DNA from: Undibacterium sp. 5I1
GTDB lineage: Bacteria > Pseudomonadota > Gammaproteobacteria > Burkholderiales > Burkholderiaceae_D
Assembly: GCF_034314085.1 (NCBI RefSeq)
Contig: NZ_JAVIWI010000001.1
Coordinates: 2,480,001-2,544,000 of the forward strand
DNA length: 64,000 nucleotides
Reading direction: 5' to 3'
The notes under the pieces were generated by a model that made no database searches, was not told where the DNA came from, and worked only from the letters and a program-made list of their open reading frames with translations. The position numbers and the translations under genes were made by a program. Every line of letters starts with the position of its first letter. Within the stretch, counting starts at the first letter, position 1. Below, in pieces: positions 63,380 to 64,000 of this stretch.

Positions 63380-64000
63380 ATGAAAAATCTCCAACATAAT
63401 TTGCGATCCTCGTCATTCACACTGATGGCATTCCTCGCAGGCAGTTTTTTAGTCACTCCAGCCGTTCACGCTGGCGAAGCAATCTTCACTAATACTTATT
63501 TGGCCGAAACTTTGCCAGAGGGTGCAAAAGAAGTAGAACAATGGGTCACATTCCGCACTAAACGCTCCCAAGGTACTTACCAACTCTCCCAGACTCGTAC
63601 TGAATTTGAATACGGCGTGACTGACCGCTGGACTGTGTCGTTATACGCCAATGCTTACTCAGTCAAAGCACAAAATAACAACTCGACAGCTTCACGCAAT
63701 AACTATACGACAGTAGGCGATGGCGACGAGGTCTCCGGTGGTGGACCCGTAACTGCTGGCCCCTATGTACCTTTTGCCGAGATATTGCCGCTGCCCTCCT
63801 CCTTATACAAAAAATCTGATTTTGAAAGTATGTCTGTAGAGTCCATCTATCAATTTTTAAGTCCTTACAAAGACCGAATTGGATTGGCCGGCTATGTAGA
63901 AGCAACATTAGGCGAGAAGACGGAAGAGCTGGAATTAAAACTACTGCTACAAAAAAATCTGTTGGAAGACGATCTAATTCTTGCCGCCAACGTGGCCGTC
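63380..64000 (+). CDS. DUF6662-like exported protein (runs off right edge)
   Basis: Open from ATG 63380 to base 64000 (207 codons) and incomplete at the 3' end. MKNLQHNLRSSSFTLMAFLAGSFLVTPAVHAG is a signal peptide. The mature part begins EAIFTNTYLAETLPEGAKEVEQWVTFRT and shows barrel-like strands (TEFEYGVTDRWTVSLYANAY, RIGLAGYVEATLGE, LLLQKNLLEDDLILAANVAV). It resembles outer-membrane DUF6662 proteins; I am only moderately sure of the family. It follows the TIGR03118 gene by 25 bp and is probably cotranscribed. Confidence 0.7.
   Translation, partial: MKNLQHNLRSSSFTLMAFLAGSFLVTPAVHAGEAIFTNTYLAETLPEGAKEVEQWVTFRTKRSQGTYQLSQTRTEFEYGVTDRWTVSLYANAYSVKAQNNNSTASRNNYTTVGDGDEVSGGGPVTAGPYVPFAEILPLPSSLYKKSDFESMSVESIYQFLSPYKDRIGLAGYVEATLGEKTEELELKLLLQKNLLEDDLILAANVAV

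Noticed and set aside
1..64000. tRNA, rRNA, prophage or plasmid origin
   Set aside because: No cloverleaf-like gene, ribosomal sequence, phage structural gene or iteron array was recognised on either strand by eye.

Overview
The window reads as a chromosomal stretch of a Gram-negative betaproteobacterium, most likely Oxalobacteraceae and perhaps Undibacterium-like. This is inferred from gene content (recA under a CTG-N10-CAG LexA box, HAE1 efflux pump, split transhydrogenase, TonB-dependent receptors, DEWEEF-tailed chemoreceptors) and moderate GC. No rRNA or tRNA gene was recognised. recA is cut by the left edge and an outer-membrane-type gene by the right edge.

Layout. 0-17 kb: recA, a DUF2252 gene broken by an amber codon, a PAS-GGDEF cyclase, a dipeptidyl peptidase IV, a DUF5694 protein, a PafA-like phosphatase, a DUF3016 protein, a two-gene RND efflux operon, an alpha/beta hydrolase and a DEDD exonuclease. 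18-25.3 kb: a complete type II-C CRISPR-Cas locus. It has a leftward tracrRNA with its own promoter and terminator, cas9-cas1-cas2 reading right, and 43 repeats with 42 spacers. 25.6-30.3 kb: a GNAT acetyltransferase, an amino-acid dehydrogenase and an intact IS66 element with an 8-bp target duplication. 30.3-37.4 kb: a degenerate HD-GYP protein, a twin-receiver regulator, an arginase/ornithine cyclodeaminase module with an Lrp-type regulator, and a Ser/Thr pseudokinase. 37.8-43.3 kb: a transhydrogenase cluster interrupted by panD, then nudJ-mnmA. 43.6-57.2 kb: a periplasmic binding protein, a TonB receptor, three paralogous chemoreceptors (only the middle one intact), a bestrophin-like channel, a beta-barrel protein and an FMN-type glutamate synthase. 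57.6-64 kb: an RpiR regulator and an iron-uptake region (PepSY protein, siderophore receptor, Fur box, TIGR03118 and DUF6662-like genes).

The CRISPR locus is the most coherent system. The antirepeat shares 18 nt with the repeat. The tracrRNA has a -35/-10 pair at 17-bp spacing and ends in a hairpin plus T-tract. In the same leftward direction each repeat ends in an extended -10 (TGC-TAAACT), placed as in Neisseria II-C repeats. The degenerate last repeat keeps that promoter half and loses only the half that would serve an absent spacer. A hairpin with a T-tract on the minus strand closes the array before cas2. So crRNAs are probably transcribed one by one, right to left.

A second layer is a set of small non-coding mobile-looking repeats between genes: five copies of an 80-95 bp TATACTCCCC family, three copies of a GGACTTACGCAAAA-ended family, a 238-bp nested inverted repeat, a CACCACAGAG inverted repeat and a nested palindrome. 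Several genes are broken or have lost catalytic residues: two amber stops, one homopolymer frameshift, a pseudokinase, an HD-GYP protein without its HD pair, and a remnant beside the IS66 element.
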